Origin: Microvirga arvi
GTDB lineage: Bacteria; Pseudomonadota; Alphaproteobacteria; Rhizobiales; Beijerinckiaceae
Length of the DNA: 41,899 nt
Direction: 5' to 3'
Assembly: GCF_016892765.1 (NCBI RefSeq)
Contig: NZ_JAFEMD010000045.1
Span: forward strand, 1 to 41,899
Below the pieces are notes generated by a model. That model searched no databases and was not told where the DNA came from. It was given only the letters and a program-made list of their open reading frames with translations. This document shows, piece after piece, positions 21,947 through 29,932 of this stretch. Position numbers and translations under genes: made by a program. The stretch's first letter is position 1. Each line of letters starts with the position of its first letter.

Positions 21947-22386
21947 GATCACCTCTGTGCCGGCGGCCGGATCGAAAGCGATCCGACATCACGCAAGCGC
22001 CACCGCAGCTCGCGTCAGAGGGGCCCGGATCAGGGGTCTGCTGGAAACGTAAGCATGGGATGACGGCATTCAAGGTTGGATCGCGGCGATTCTGCTGCGG
22101 TGAGTTTCACTGTCGGGAAGGAAGCGGGCAAGTGCCGTGCCTACACCCAGCGCACCACCATCGCCTTCGGCTCAACCGCCTGATCCGGAACGCCTGTCAG
22201 ATGCCCTTGGATGAAGATCGGATGCAGGACTAAAGTCCAAGACTTTAGTCCGTATCTGAAAAGCTTTAGTCCTAGTACCTCGGTGGTACTCCGCCAGAGA
22301 TCGAATGAATCGTAGAAATATTCCTACAAAGACAATATCGTCCAAATACAAGTCCCGAATAAGACATAAACTATAACGGAATATCT
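21947..22386. other. Divergent intergenic region with repeated palindrome
   Basis: No gene is seen. It holds the GACTAAAGTC inverted repeat cluster at 22228-22272 and an AT-rich stretch before the secreted repeat protein. Confidence 0.4.
22228..22272. promoter_or_regulatory. GACTAAAGTC palindrome plus half-site
   Basis: GACTAAAGTC (22228-22237) and GACTTTAGTC (22241-22250) are perfect inverted repeats separated by CAA. A further CTTTAGTCC lies at 22264-22272. This may be a tight hairpin or a multi-site operator, about 115-160 bases upstream of the gene at 22387. Confidence 0.45.
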
Positions 22387-23451
22387 ATGAAACTTCGGCT
22401 TCTGGTCGGGGCTGCCGCCCTTTTATCTTCAACAAGTCTAATTGCTGCAGATCTGTCTGCTGTAAATCCTAAGCGCTATACTTCACGAAATTCGTCTGCC
22501 ATCGCGACAGGAAAGGCTCCTGTCGCAAGGAACCAAGAGGCAGGACGCTCCAAAGTCGTTAGGATGCCGCCCCCTGCACCACGAAGCCGTGCTCTTGCGA
22601 TGGATCCAGCATCGGCAGCCGGTCAGAGGGCGGCACAGCCGGTCTATACCGAGAATGTGGACGCATCGTTCCAGCGCTACTGCCAGCCCGTGATGGTCCG
22701 CGGCCTGTTCGGGCCGCGTCAGGTGTGGGAATGCCCGACATACCCGCGCGAGCAATGGGCCGGAGGCGTCATCGCCACGGATCGGGCAAGCGACGGCTCT
22801 CTGGCCAGCGCCAGCCTCGCCTCACCTTCGGCACCCGGCCCCAGCACCGGAGGTCCGGCCAACCCTCCCAATTCAGGCGGAGGGACAGGCGGAAGCAACA
22901 GCCCACCGCAGAGCGGCGGTACCGGCCCGGTCGCCGGCGGCCCGACGAACCCAGGCGGAGGGGCCAGTCCTGGAGGTGGCACGAACCCTGGAGGCGGCAC
23001 CAATCCCGGAAGTAGCACGAACCCTGGAGGCGGAACGAATCCGGGAAGTGGCACCAGTCCCGGAGGCGGAACGAACCCCGGGGGCGGGACCAATCCCGGA
23101 GGCGGCCATAGCGGTGGCGGCAAGGGAGACGATCACCATGGAGGCGGAGGACACCACGGAGGCGGTCATGGGGGTGGCGGTCACAACGGTGGCTATGATG
23201 GCGGCCATCACGGCAATGGTCCGCCCGGCGGAGGCCATGGCGGCGGGGGTCGCGGCGGCAAGGACTATGAGGGCGACGATCGTGACGGCGGCAAAGGTCG
23301 TGGCGGCAAGGGCTCCGACGACGGCAAAGGCCGCGACGGCAGGGATGATGACCGGGGCGGCAACCGGAGCGGTCGGGATGGCGACGACCGCGGCGGAAAT
23401 CGCGACGGCGATCGGGATGGCGGCAACGAAGGTGGCGGCTCCAAGTGGTGA
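22387..23451 (+). CDS. Secreted low-complexity Gly/Pro, Gly/His and Asp/Arg-rich protein
   Basis: The product is 354 residues. The signal peptide MKLRLLVGAAALLSSTSLIA ends near AA-D. Residues about 90-125 form a small ordered part with two cysteines (RYCQPVMVRG ... VWECPTYP). After about residue 140 it is low complexity in three blocks: a Pro/Gly/Asn part with TNPGG repeats (about 185-240), a Gly/His part (HHGGGGHHGGGHGGGGH), and an Asp/Arg/Gly/Lys part to the end. The His block could bind metal and the Asp block calcium or polymers; both are inference. The DNA of the TNPGG part is a 15-base tandem repeat. Possibly an extracellular matrix or surface protein. Family not recognised. Confidence 0.8.
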   Translation: MKLRLLVGAAALLSSTSLIAADLSAVNPKRYTSRNSSAIATGKAPVARNQEAGRSKVVRMPPPAPRSRALAMDPASAAGQRAAQPVYTENVDASFQRYCQPVMVRGLFGPRQVWECPTYPREQWAGGVIATDRASDGSLASASLASPSAPGPSTGGPANPPNSGGGTGGSNSPPQSGGTGPVAGGPTNPGGGASPGGGTNPGGGTNPGSSTNPGGGTNPGSGTSPGGGTNPGGGTNPGGGHSGGGKGDDHHGGGGHHGGGHGGGGHNGGYDGGHHGNGPPGGGHGGGGRGGKDYEGDDRDGGKGRGGKGSDDGKGRDGRDDDRGGNRSGRDGDDRGGNRDGDRDGGNEGGGSKW

Positions 23452-23886
23452 TCTGACGGCTGAACTGGTGCATGGAAAGGATCGGAGCACCCTTTCCAAT
23501 CCGTCAGGTCATCAGATCCCAGAGACGCTTCCGACAGGCTGCGAAGTCCGCACTCCCATCGCCGTCCACATCTTCATCCGTAACCGAGTCGCTTCAAACC
23601 TGATCGTGACGCAACTCGTCTGCTGAATCCAAGTGACAGTTATCGCATCGCAACGGAACGGATAATATTACAGAATCCTCAGTAAAAAAGGCACGAGCAA
23701 CAAGAGCGAAATATCGCGCATGATTTTGCCGCTCGTTCTTGCATTATATTCCTGACGCCCACGACAATCTCACTCGGTTCAATCGAACATCCTCATTGTG
23801 ACGCTACAGCCTCAAAGTTGCCGCGATTGCCGCTGTATGAGCGGAGTTGCGCACAACAATGATTTGTGGATCGAATCGTCAGCCTC
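23452..23886. other. Intergenic gap
   Basis: It contains a hairpin at 23473-23498 just after the secreted protein gene, then an AT-rich stretch (about 23640-23770) likely to hold the promoter of the next gene. No coding sequence is seen. Confidence 0.4.
23473..23498 (+). terminator. Hairpin after the secreted repeat protein
   Basis: TGGAAAGG (23473-23480) pairs perfectly with CCTTTCCA (23491-23498), with a 10-base loop. There is no T tract after it, so termination is uncertain. Confidence 0.4.
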
Positions 23887-24594
23887 ATGAGCTCTTCGCC
23901 TCACTACCGAAACGACTTCAGTTTTCCCTGGTCCGCCGACGATCAATCGCGCAATGAGCTCATCAAGAAGCTCGAACAGGTCTATCGGCTATGCCACCTG
24001 CGGTGGCGCATCGTTGAGCGATACGGCGACGCAGCGCGTCCGGTGCTCCGCCGGATCGGCAGGACACTGGATCAGACCGCTCTGGCCACCGCGTTGATCG
24101 TGCTTCCGAGAGTCTATGCCGAGTGGGACAGGATCCGTCCCGCCCTGATTTCGAACGCACGGACCCTGCTCCCCTTCGTTCCGCTGGTGAAGACCGCAGA
24201 GGAAGAGACCTTGGAGCAGGACCCGATCTGGGAACTCCTGCGGGAGTTCAAGGCGCTTCAAGCCGATCAACAGGACAAGGCCGCCAAGAATCTCGCCCTC
24301 CTCTGGGGGCATTTCGAGGAGACTTTCGGCGGCTTGAGCGGGTTCATGGCGGAGCCGCGGACCGAACAATCCCTCTATCTCGACAAGCTCGCCACGGCCT
24401 CGCGGCGCATGAAGCTCGCCCGGGGATCGGAGGTGGCGTTCCATTATGTCACCGTCGAGCTGATGCGGCTTTATGTGGAGTGCCTGCAGAGGGGACGGTC
24501 GGATCGCGCCGCCCTCTCCCTCGCAACCTGCGTCTCTGCTTTGATCAATCGCGGGCGCATGATGACGCCGGCGATCACCCATCAGGCTGCCTAG
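23887..24594 (+). CDS. Hypothetical cytoplasmic helical protein, 235 residues
   Basis: No family is recognised. The sequence is helical and charged throughout (NELIKKLEQVYRLCHLRWRI, KALQADQQDKAAKNLALLWG, ASRRMKLARGSEVAFHYVTV), without signal peptide. One mildly hydrophobic segment (TALATALIVLPRVYAEW) is too short and mixed to call membrane. Start ambiguous: ATG 23887 is used, but GTG 23866 is also in frame; neither has a strong ribosome site. It precedes the aldehyde dehydrogenase gene by 92 bases on the same strand. Confidence 0.7.
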   Translation: MSSSPHYRNDFSFPWSADDQSRNELIKKLEQVYRLCHLRWRIVERYGDAARPVLRRIGRTLDQTALATALIVLPRVYAEWDRIRPALISNARTLLPFVPLVKTAEEETLEQDPIWELLREFKALQADQQDKAAKNLALLWGHFEETFGGLSGFMAEPRTEQSLYLDKLATASRRMKLARGSEVAFHYVTVELMRLYVECLQRGRSDRAALSLATCVSALINRGRMMTPAITHQAA

Positions 24595-24686
24595 CGCATC
24601 GAAAGAAGAGAACGCCGGAACACCTCTCCCCTCCTCCCGTTTCCTCGCTGAGCAGGAGCCGACCCCCAATTCGGGAGGACATCGTC

Positions 24687-26132
24687 ATGGATGAGACCAC
24701 CCGCCCGCCCGGGCGCGACCCGTCGCAAAGTCGGGAGCCGTCGAACGCATCGGACGAGAGGCCGCGCTTCGAGACCAACGATCCTTCTACAGGGAAACCT
24801 GGCCAGCCTTACGAGGGACACACCCGGGACGAGGCACTGGCCCTGGCCGAGGAGGCTCGCGGAGCCTTTGCGGAGTGGCGGCGGACGTCCTTCGCGCATC
24901 GCGCCGGTCTCATGAAGGAGGCTGCCGCGGTGCTGCGGCGCCGGCAGGCGACATTCGCCGATATCATGACTGCCGAGATGGGCAAGACTCGCAAGGAGGG
25001 CCTGGCCGAGATCGAGAAATGCGCCTTCAACTGCGATCATTTCGCGGAGAATGCCGAGCGTTATCTCGCTCGCGAGCCGGTGGATCTTGGCGGCCCGAAA
25101 ACCTTCGTCACCTACAATCCAATCGGCGTGGTGCTCGCCGTCATGCCGTGGAATTTCCCGTTCTGGCAGGTGTTCCGCTTCGCGGCTCCCGCGCTCATGG
25201 CCGGCAATGCGGCCGTTCTCAAGCATGCAAGCAACGTGCCCGGCTGCGCCCTCGCCATCGAGAGCGTATTCCGCGAGGCAGGCTTTCCCGAGCCTCTGTT
25301 CCGCACGCTGCTCATCCCGAGCCGGGATGTGCGCGCCCTGATCGAGGCGCCCTCGATCGCGGCCGTGACGCTCACCGGCAGCGTGGAGGCGGGACGCCAG
25401 GTGGCGGGCGCCGCCGGTGCGGTGCTAAAGAAGTCCGTGCTCGAGCTCGGAGGCTCCGACGCCTACATCGTTCTGGACGATGCGGACATGGAGAAGGCGG
25501 CGCGGGTGTGCGCCGCGGCGCGCATGGTCAATGGCGGGCAGAGCTGCATCGCCGGCAAGCGCTTCATCGTGGTGAAAGCCGTGCGCGAGGCGTTCGAGCG
25601 CGCCTTCGTCGAAGCCATGAACGCCTACGCGATGGGTGATCCGCGCGATGAGAGGACGAAGCTCGGGCCGCTGCAAAGCGTGAAGGCGCGCGACGAGATT
25701 CACGATCAGGTTCGAAAGAGCCTCGACAAGGGCGCCCGCCTGCTCCTCGGCGGCGAGGTGCCTGAGAAGCCGGGCGCCTGGTATCCGGCAACGGTGCTGA
25801 CCGATGTGCGCCCCGGCATGCCGGCCCATGACGAGGAGGTCTTCGGGCCCGTGGCCGCCATCATCGAAGCGGCCGACGAGGCAGAAGCCATCCGCATTGC
25901 CAACGCCTCGCGTTTCGGGCTGGGCTCCGGCGTTCTCACCGAGAACCTGGAACGGGGCGAACGGATCGCGGCGCAGGAGCTGGAAGCGGGCATGAGCTTC
26001 GTCAACGCCAATGTGCGCTCCGATCCGCGCATCCCCTTCGGCGGCGTGAAGGAATCGGGCTACGGCCGCGAATGCTCGCATTTCGGCATCCGCGAATTCA
26101 CCAACATCAAGACCGTGCTCGTCGAAGGCTGA
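24687..26132 (+). CDS. Succinate-semialdehyde-type aldehyde dehydrogenase
   Basis: The product is 481 residues, an NAD(P)-dependent aldehyde dehydrogenase that oxidises an aldehyde to its acid. Catalytic Glu253 (LELGGSD) and nucleophile Cys287 (GGQSCIAGKRF) are 34 apart, as in the family. The cofactor and oxyanion motif MPWNFPFWQVFRFAAPALMA and the end motif PFGGVKESGYGRECSHFGIR EF match succinate-semialdehyde dehydrogenases of the GabD/YneI type. A hydrophilic stretch of about 30 residues precedes the fold. GGGAGGAC precedes the ATG at 24687. The reading frame is open far upstream (to 24123), but that part is the shadow of the previous gene. The palindromic element 26143-26193 follows. Confidence 0.9.
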   Translation: MDETTRPPGRDPSQSREPSNASDERPRFETNDPSTGKPGQPYEGHTRDEALALAEEARGAFAEWRRTSFAHRAGLMKEAAAVLRRRQATFADIMTAEMGKTRKEGLAEIEKCAFNCDHFAENAERYLAREPVDLGGPKTFVTYNPIGVVLAVMPWNFPFWQVFRFAAPALMAGNAAVLKHASNVPGCALAIESVFREAGFPEPLFRTLLIPSRDVRALIEAPSIAAVTLTGSVEAGRQVAGAAGAVLKKSVLELGGSDAYIVLDDADMEKAARVCAAARMVNGGQSCIAGKRFIVVKAVREAFERAFVEAMNAYAMGDPRDERTKLGPLQSVKARDEIHDQVRKSLDKGARLLLGGEVPEKPGAWYPATVLTDVRPGMPAHDEEVFGPVAAIIEAADEAEAIRIANASRFGLGSGVLTENLERGERIAAQELEAGMSFVNANVRSDPRIPFGGVKESGYGRECSHFGIREFTNIKTVLVEG

Positions 26133-26142
26133 GACCGGGCCA

Positions 26143-26193
26143 GAGCATCGGACCCAAATGTCGATTCCACTTTTTGGGATCCATCCGATGCTC
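26143..26193. repeat. Palindromic REP-like element
   Basis: GAGCATCGGA (26143-26152) and TCCGATGCTC (26184-26193) are perfect inverted repeats, extended inward by CCCAAA (26153-26158) and TTTGGG (26173-26178). Elements with GAGCATCGGACCCAAA and a GATTCCACTTTT core are frequent in related genomes (recalled). It also may end the dehydrogenase transcript. Confidence 0.6.
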
Positions 26194-26253
26194 GATTCCT
26201 TGATCAGCGCGTCGCCCGTAGCGGACCCGGAGGGCCGCGCGATGCGCTGGGCA

Positions 26254-26288
26254 CAAAGAAAAGGCCCGAACGGAAGAACCGTCGGGCC
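26254..26288 (-). terminator. Terminator of the PRC-barrel operon
   Basis: On the minus strand GGCCCGACGG pairs with CCGTTCGGGCC (one bulge) around TTCTT, followed by TTTTCTTTG. It lies about 115 bases beyond the stop of the gene ending at 26404. Confidence 0.75.
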
Positions 26289-26403
26289 ATCGAGTTGCCA
26301 GAGGGGAACGAAGGTATTCGGTTGGACAACGGCCAAGCCTCCGGCGAGTTCCCGTCCGCCATGTTATCCTCCGCGGGTCGCCGGAGCCGGACTCAATGCA
26401 GGA

Positions 26404-26601
26404 TCAGCGCGGCGCAGCCTCGATCGCATCCTGCTCGACGACGCGCTCGATCATCTCCGCTTCGCTCTTGATGCAATAGAGCGGCATGCCGCCCGCGGTC
26501 GACGGAAGCAGGCGCAGGATCCTGAAGAGATCGTGCGGAAGATTGGGGCAGGATGGCCGGGGCCGAACGACCTGACCGACTTTGAACACATGCGCGATCA
26601 T
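26404..26601 (-). CDS. Small SH3-like hypothetical protein
   Basis: The product is 65 residues, starting MIAHVFKVGQVVRPRPS and continuing ...LFRILRLLPSTAGGMPLYCI KSEAEMIERVVEQDAIE. The F.VGQ.V..RP start, the central RLLP and the (Y/C)IKS...ERVV.E..I end match a family of very short proteins common in Hyphomicrobiales, probably an SH3-like barrel, with no known function (recalled). It follows the PRC-barrel gene by 33 bases on the same strand and shares its terminator. Confidence 0.75.
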   Translation of the reverse strand: MIAHVFKVGQVVRPRPSCPNLPHDLFRILRLLPSTAGGMPLYCIKSEAEMIERVVEQDAIEAAPR

Positions 26602-26634
26602 GGCGAATCTCCAGGGTGTGACGGAACGTTGCGA

Positions 26635-27207
26635 TCAGATCGGCCCTCGGGGAATGTCCTTCCAGTAATCCCGCATCTCCTGCTCGCGCCTGCGGTCGGG
26701 CCAGACCCGGTCGTCGCCGTAGAAGGCGGGCGCTCCCTGGACCTGTGCCTCGGTCACATCCGTGCGGTAGCCTTCGAGCTCCTTGTCGTAGGAGAGCTTG
26801 TCCCAGGGGATCGTGTGATGATGGACGCCCATTCCCAGAAAACCGCCGAAGGTCACATCGACGTAGAGAACGCGACCGCTCACCTTCTCGATCAGAAGAC
26901 GCTTGATGGTGCCGATCTGCGCTCCGCGCAGATCGTAGACGGCGGTGCCTTCCACGCGGTCGCTCGCGATCACCGGGTGGGGTGATGTCGGACGGTTGAC
27001 GGGACCCCAGAGGTAGAAGCCGTTCTCCATGATTCCGGCGGCCACGATGGCGCGACTGACGCCCAGGGTCCACTCCTCATCGGGGCCGATCTGCTGGCTT
27101 GAAACCCAGGGCCCCAAATCGGCCGGCAGGGTCTCGCCCGCAGGGCTTTCGGCAAAGCCGAGGAGGTCGGGAGCCGTCTTGGACTGGAACACGTAATAGG
27201 TTCGCAT
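26635..27207 (-). CDS. PRC-barrel domain protein (core paralogue)
   Basis: The product is 190 residues and closely similar along its length to the protein at 3180-3761. The PRC-barrel-like part is at about 85-160 (SDRVEGTAVYDLRGAQIG, IKRLLIEKVSGRVLYVDV, FGGFLGMGVHHHTIPWDKL). The tail WPDRRREQEMRDYWKDIPRG PI is also shared. It differs by a three-residue deletion in the linker (YG-DD). Likely cytoplasmic, role unknown; PRC-barrels of this order are often general-stress proteins. First gene of a two-gene operon with 26404-26601. Confidence 0.85.
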   Translation of the reverse strand: MRTYYVFQSKTAPDLLGFAESPAGETLPADLGPWVSSQQIGPDEEWTLGVSRAIVAAGIMENGFYLWGPVNRPTSPHPVIASDRVEGTAVYDLRGAQIGTIKRLLIEKVSGRVLYVDVTFGGFLGMGVHHHTIPWDKLSYDKELEGYRTDVTEAQVQGAPAFYGDDRVWPDRRREQEMRDYWKDIPRGPI

Positions 27208-27434
27208 GGCGCATCCCCTTCAACAGGATCGATCGCGCAGCCCCCGTTTCGCATATGAGCAAGCTTGAAAATGCCTTCGATGCTCATGATGTGATTGTAA
27301 ACCTCAATCGCAAGACCTCAAACAGGGATCCTGCCATTCGAGAGCCGGTGGCTTTGTAAGCGTTGGATCGTCGGGCGTTCGATGTTAAGCTGAATGACGG
27401 GCTGAATGGATCTCTCACCGCGAGGAAGGTACAG

Positions 27435-27710
27435 GTGGCAGACTTGGCGATATCCTTGCTGGTCGTCCTTGCCGGCGCCGTTGGAATGCTCCTGCTGCTC
27501 GTGACATGGTTTGGCAGCAGAAGCCTCACGCCGGAGATCGAGGACGAGCTCGATCCGATCTTGGGGGCCAGGGATCCGATCGCCATCTACGAATCGCATG
27601 GCCCTTTCATTCCCATGCCCACGCATCTGACAACCAGCGACCAGATGGTCGAGTGGATGACGAAAGAGCTGCCGAAACTGACTGCAGAGATTGCGGGTCC
27701 GCGAACCTGA
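27435..27710 (+). CDS. Small membrane-anchored protein
   Basis: The product is 91 residues, starting at GTG 27435 with AGGAAGG 5 bases upstream (an in-frame TTG at 27363 is less likely). One N-terminal membrane span (LAISLLVVLAGAVGMLLLLV, about 4-23) precedes a soluble acidic domain (LTPEIEDELDPILGARDPIA) ending in a Met-rich helix (DQMVEWMTKELPKL). No family is recognised. It is divergent from the PRC-barrel operon. Confidence 0.6.
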   Translation: MADLAISLLVVLAGAVGMLLLLVTWFGSRSLTPEIEDELDPILGARDPIAIYESHGPFIPMPTHLTTSDQMVEWMTKELPKLTAEIAGPRT

Positions 27711-27754
27711 TCTGCTTCGCCTTCAAGGCGAATTCTAACTGTGATGAGCGGGTG

Positions 27755-27871
27755 TCAGGGAAACATCAGCGCCGAGGTCAACACGCTCGCCGCATAGGCG
27801 AGAGCGATCAGCAGCGGCGCGAGCATCACGGCTGAGGCAAGCAGGAAGATCGACAGACTGAGACTGCGCAT
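27755..27871 (-). CDS. 38-residue membrane micropeptide
   Basis: Start ATG 27871, stop TGA 27755-27757, with GGGAGGAG 7 bases before the start. The product starts MRSLSLSIFLLASAVMLAPL, then LIALAYAASVLTSALMFP: hydrophobic almost throughout. The L-A-P-L-L..LAY core and MR...P ends match the 32-residue peptide at 12688-12786. The strong ribosome site and the repeated pattern support a real gene family of tiny membrane proteins. Role unknown. Confidence 0.65.
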   Translation of the reverse strand: MRSLSLSIFLLASAVMLAPLLIALAYAASVLTSALMFP

Positions 27872-28000
27872 GGCACTGCTCCTCCCTTGAGATGCCCGCA
27901 GCCTAACCGGAACCTTGACCTTAACATGGCGCGATTTTGTCCAAACAGGACAAGGATCGGATAACGAAGCCGCTCCGCAACGACTGATATGGACAGGCTT

Positions 28001-28402
28001 TCATCGATCCGTGCACGAGACATGCCGCAGCGTTTCGGATCCGCCGCGCGGCGCAGGCCGCGTTGCGATGTAGAAGGCGACGCTTCCCATGATTGCGGCG
28101 AGTGCGAAAACAAGGATATCGCTTTCACTGAGCCACAGGATCACGCCGTAGGACAGTGCGAGCATGCTCAAGGCACAGATCTTGGCCCGCCGCGGAATGG
28201 CCTTCTCATCCCGCCATGTGGTCAGCAGGGCGCCGAAGCGGGGATGGCTGTAGAGCCGGTCAGCCAAGGCCGGGTTCGAGCGGGCAAAACACCAGACGGC
28301 CAGGAGAACGAAAGGCGTCGTCGGCAGAACGGGCAGGAAGATCCCGATCACGCCGAGCGCGAGGTTTGCATAGCCAAGGCAGAGATAAAGCTGACGCAAC
28401 AT
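28001..28402 (-). CDS. YbaN-family (DUF454) inner-membrane protein
   Basis: The product is 133 residues. The start LCLGYANLALGVIGIFLPVL PTTPFVLLAVWCFARSNPAL matches the E. coli YbaN signature (G..LPVLPTTPF.LLA..CFARS.P). A soluble part with HPRFGALLTTWRDEKAIPRR AK is followed by two further spans (ALSMLALSYGVILWL, DILVFALAAIMGSVAFYI). The function of the family is not established. ATG 28402 gives the family-typical start, although the frame extends to 28522. Confidence 0.88.
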   Translation of the reverse strand: MLRQLYLCLGYANLALGVIGIFLPVLPTTPFVLLAVWCFARSNPALADRLYSHPRFGALLTTWRDEKAIPRRAKICALSMLALSYGVILWLSESDILVFALAAIMGSVAFYIATRPAPRGGSETLRHVSCTDR

Positions 28403-28649
28403 GGGGTTCAGGGTCTCCCGGGCCCGCTGGGAAGAGCATAACGCGCGTTGGCGGGATCTGTGCCAACGAACCCTGATTGAGGTGGCTTTCCCGGTCTCAG
28501 ACAGACGGGATCTCCCTGTCATGTGCAGTCCCGTTCGTGGGGCGAGCCATTTTATCGAAAAGAGAATGCATTTTCAGAGACGATCTTGATCCCGCAGGGA
28601 GGCCGGAATCGGAAGACCTTCAAAGAGGGGCCGTCCTAGATGCGATGCC

Positions 28650-28919
28650 CTAAAGAATGCTGCAGTACAGAATACGGAGATTGGCCCAGGGCCCTGCCTT
28701 TCTAGCGTCCTTGCCTATAGCCATGCCTTTGATATCACCGTTCTGACCTCGAGCAGACGCCTCAGGATTTCGGAGCCGGATCGCCCTGACGATGGAGCCA
28801 GCGTCTTCGATGTCCCGCCAGAAGGTCCCAAGCTCACAGCGCCAGTTACGAGTGGCGCCCGTTAAGGGAGCGGTCGGTGGAGCAACGTCTTTAGAGAGCA
28901 CGCTCATGAAACGGATCAT
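28650..28919 (-). CDS. Possible small hypothetical protein
   Basis: The frame of 89 residues (MIRFMSVLSKDVAPPTAPLT ...) has a GGGAG upstream of ATG 28919, but no recognisable domain and no strong protein-like periodicity. The C-terminus (WANLRILYCSIL) is unremarkable. It may be non-coding. Confidence 0.3.
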   Translation of the reverse strand: MIRFMSVLSKDVAPPTAPLTGATRNWRCELGTFWRDIEDAGSIVRAIRLRNPEASARGQNGDIKGMAIGKDARKAGPWANLRILYCSIL

Positions 28920-29323
28920 CTTGTGACGCTCCCTTGCCTTTATGGTCTCTGAGGCGGGCAAATCGCTGGATTCAGCGGTTTCATCCTCGGCTCGGCATAC
29001 TTCCCTTACGGAAACCATCAAACAGACCTCGGTGGCTCTTGTTCTTTACATGATGATCATAATCTAATATTTCTCTCCCTTGCAAGGGCTCTCCGCGGAA
29101 ATTCTTGCCCAGCAACGATTTCAATGCCTGCCCGTGCCAAAGCAAGGCTGGTTTCGCGCGCAGTTTCGTCCCTCTTTTAGGGACAAGATTGAGAACAACC
29201 TGAGACTGTCCTAGGGGAACTATGGACAGCTTAAGGGTAACGTAGTATTATATTGCACATATGATGATAGATTCAGTCACATCACCCATTCGACCGATCC
29301 CTCTTCTGGGAAAGTGAACGACC
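28920..29323. other. AT-rich regulatory gap before the TetR gene
   Basis: No gene is convincing. The last 100 bases are AT-rich, with TATTATATTGCACATATGAT at about 29247-29266, a likely promoter or operator zone for the TetR gene. Confidence 0.35.
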
Positions 29324-29911
29324 ATGCGCTACGAAAAGGGTCACAGGGATGCTACGCGCAAGCGCATCATTGCGGTCGCGGCGCAGCAGCTTCGAAAAGA
29401 TGGTGTGGGTGCAAGCGGAGTGGCTGGGCTTATGGCAAGCGCCGGCCTCACCCATGGCGGATTTTACAGCCATTTCCCGTCCAAGGATGCCTTGATCGAG
29501 GAAGCTCTGCACGAAGCAATAGAGCAGGTGAAAGCTTGGCTCGGATCTGTCGTGGAATCGAATGAGGACAAGTTGGAGGCCGTAATCCGCGCCTATCTAA
29601 GCCCATACCATCGGGACAACCCGGAGAACGGATGCGTGGCTGGAGCACTGGCACCGGAGATCGCGCGCCATTCACCGGCCGTGCGCGAGATGTTCACGCA
29701 GAGCATTATCGAGCATGTGGATATGGTGGCCAGCCTGCTGCCTGCCAGCGCAACGCCTGAAGCGCGCCGCTCGGTCGCCAGGGCGATCATCGCCGGCACG
29801 ACCGGCATGATCCAGCTCGCACGCGCCGTCGACGATGAGGAGCTCTCGGACCAGATCCTGGAGGACGGAATCGCTGCCTGTCTGAGCCTCGCCCGCTCCA
29901 TCGCGGCCTGA
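29324..29911 (+). CDS. TetR/AcrR-family repressor
   Basis: The product is 195 residues. The N-terminal HTH (about 10-57) reads ATRKRIIAVAAQQLRKDGVG, then ASGVAGLMASAGLTHGGFYS HFPSKDALIEEAL, the classic TetR pattern with GGFYSHF at the recognition helix. The C-terminal ligand/dimer domain (about 80-190) contains NGCVAGALAPEIARHSP, a layout seen in regulators that respond to electrophiles or xenobiotics. Its target is not evident. The amidase is convergent, 21 bases away, so it shares no promoter with it. Confidence 0.92.
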   Translation: MRYEKGHRDATRKRIIAVAAQQLRKDGVGASGVAGLMASAGLTHGGFYSHFPSKDALIEEALHEAIEQVKAWLGSVVESNEDKLEAVIRAYLSPYHRDNPENGCVAGALAPEIARHSPAVREMFTQSIIEHVDMVASLLPASATPEARRSVARAIIAGTTGMIQLARAVDDEELSDQILEDGIAACLSLARSIAA

Positions 29912-29932
29912 ACGACGCAAGCTCGATCTGCA

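Noticed and set aside
24123..24686. N-terminal extension of the aldehyde dehydrogenase frame
   Set aside because: The part before 24687 overlaps the previous gene in another frame and has no ALDH features; a good ribosome site marks 24687.
26204..26362. 52-codon minus-strand frame with GGAGG before its ATG
   Set aside because: It runs straight through the terminator at 26254-26288 and its sequence is not protein-like, despite the good ribosome site.
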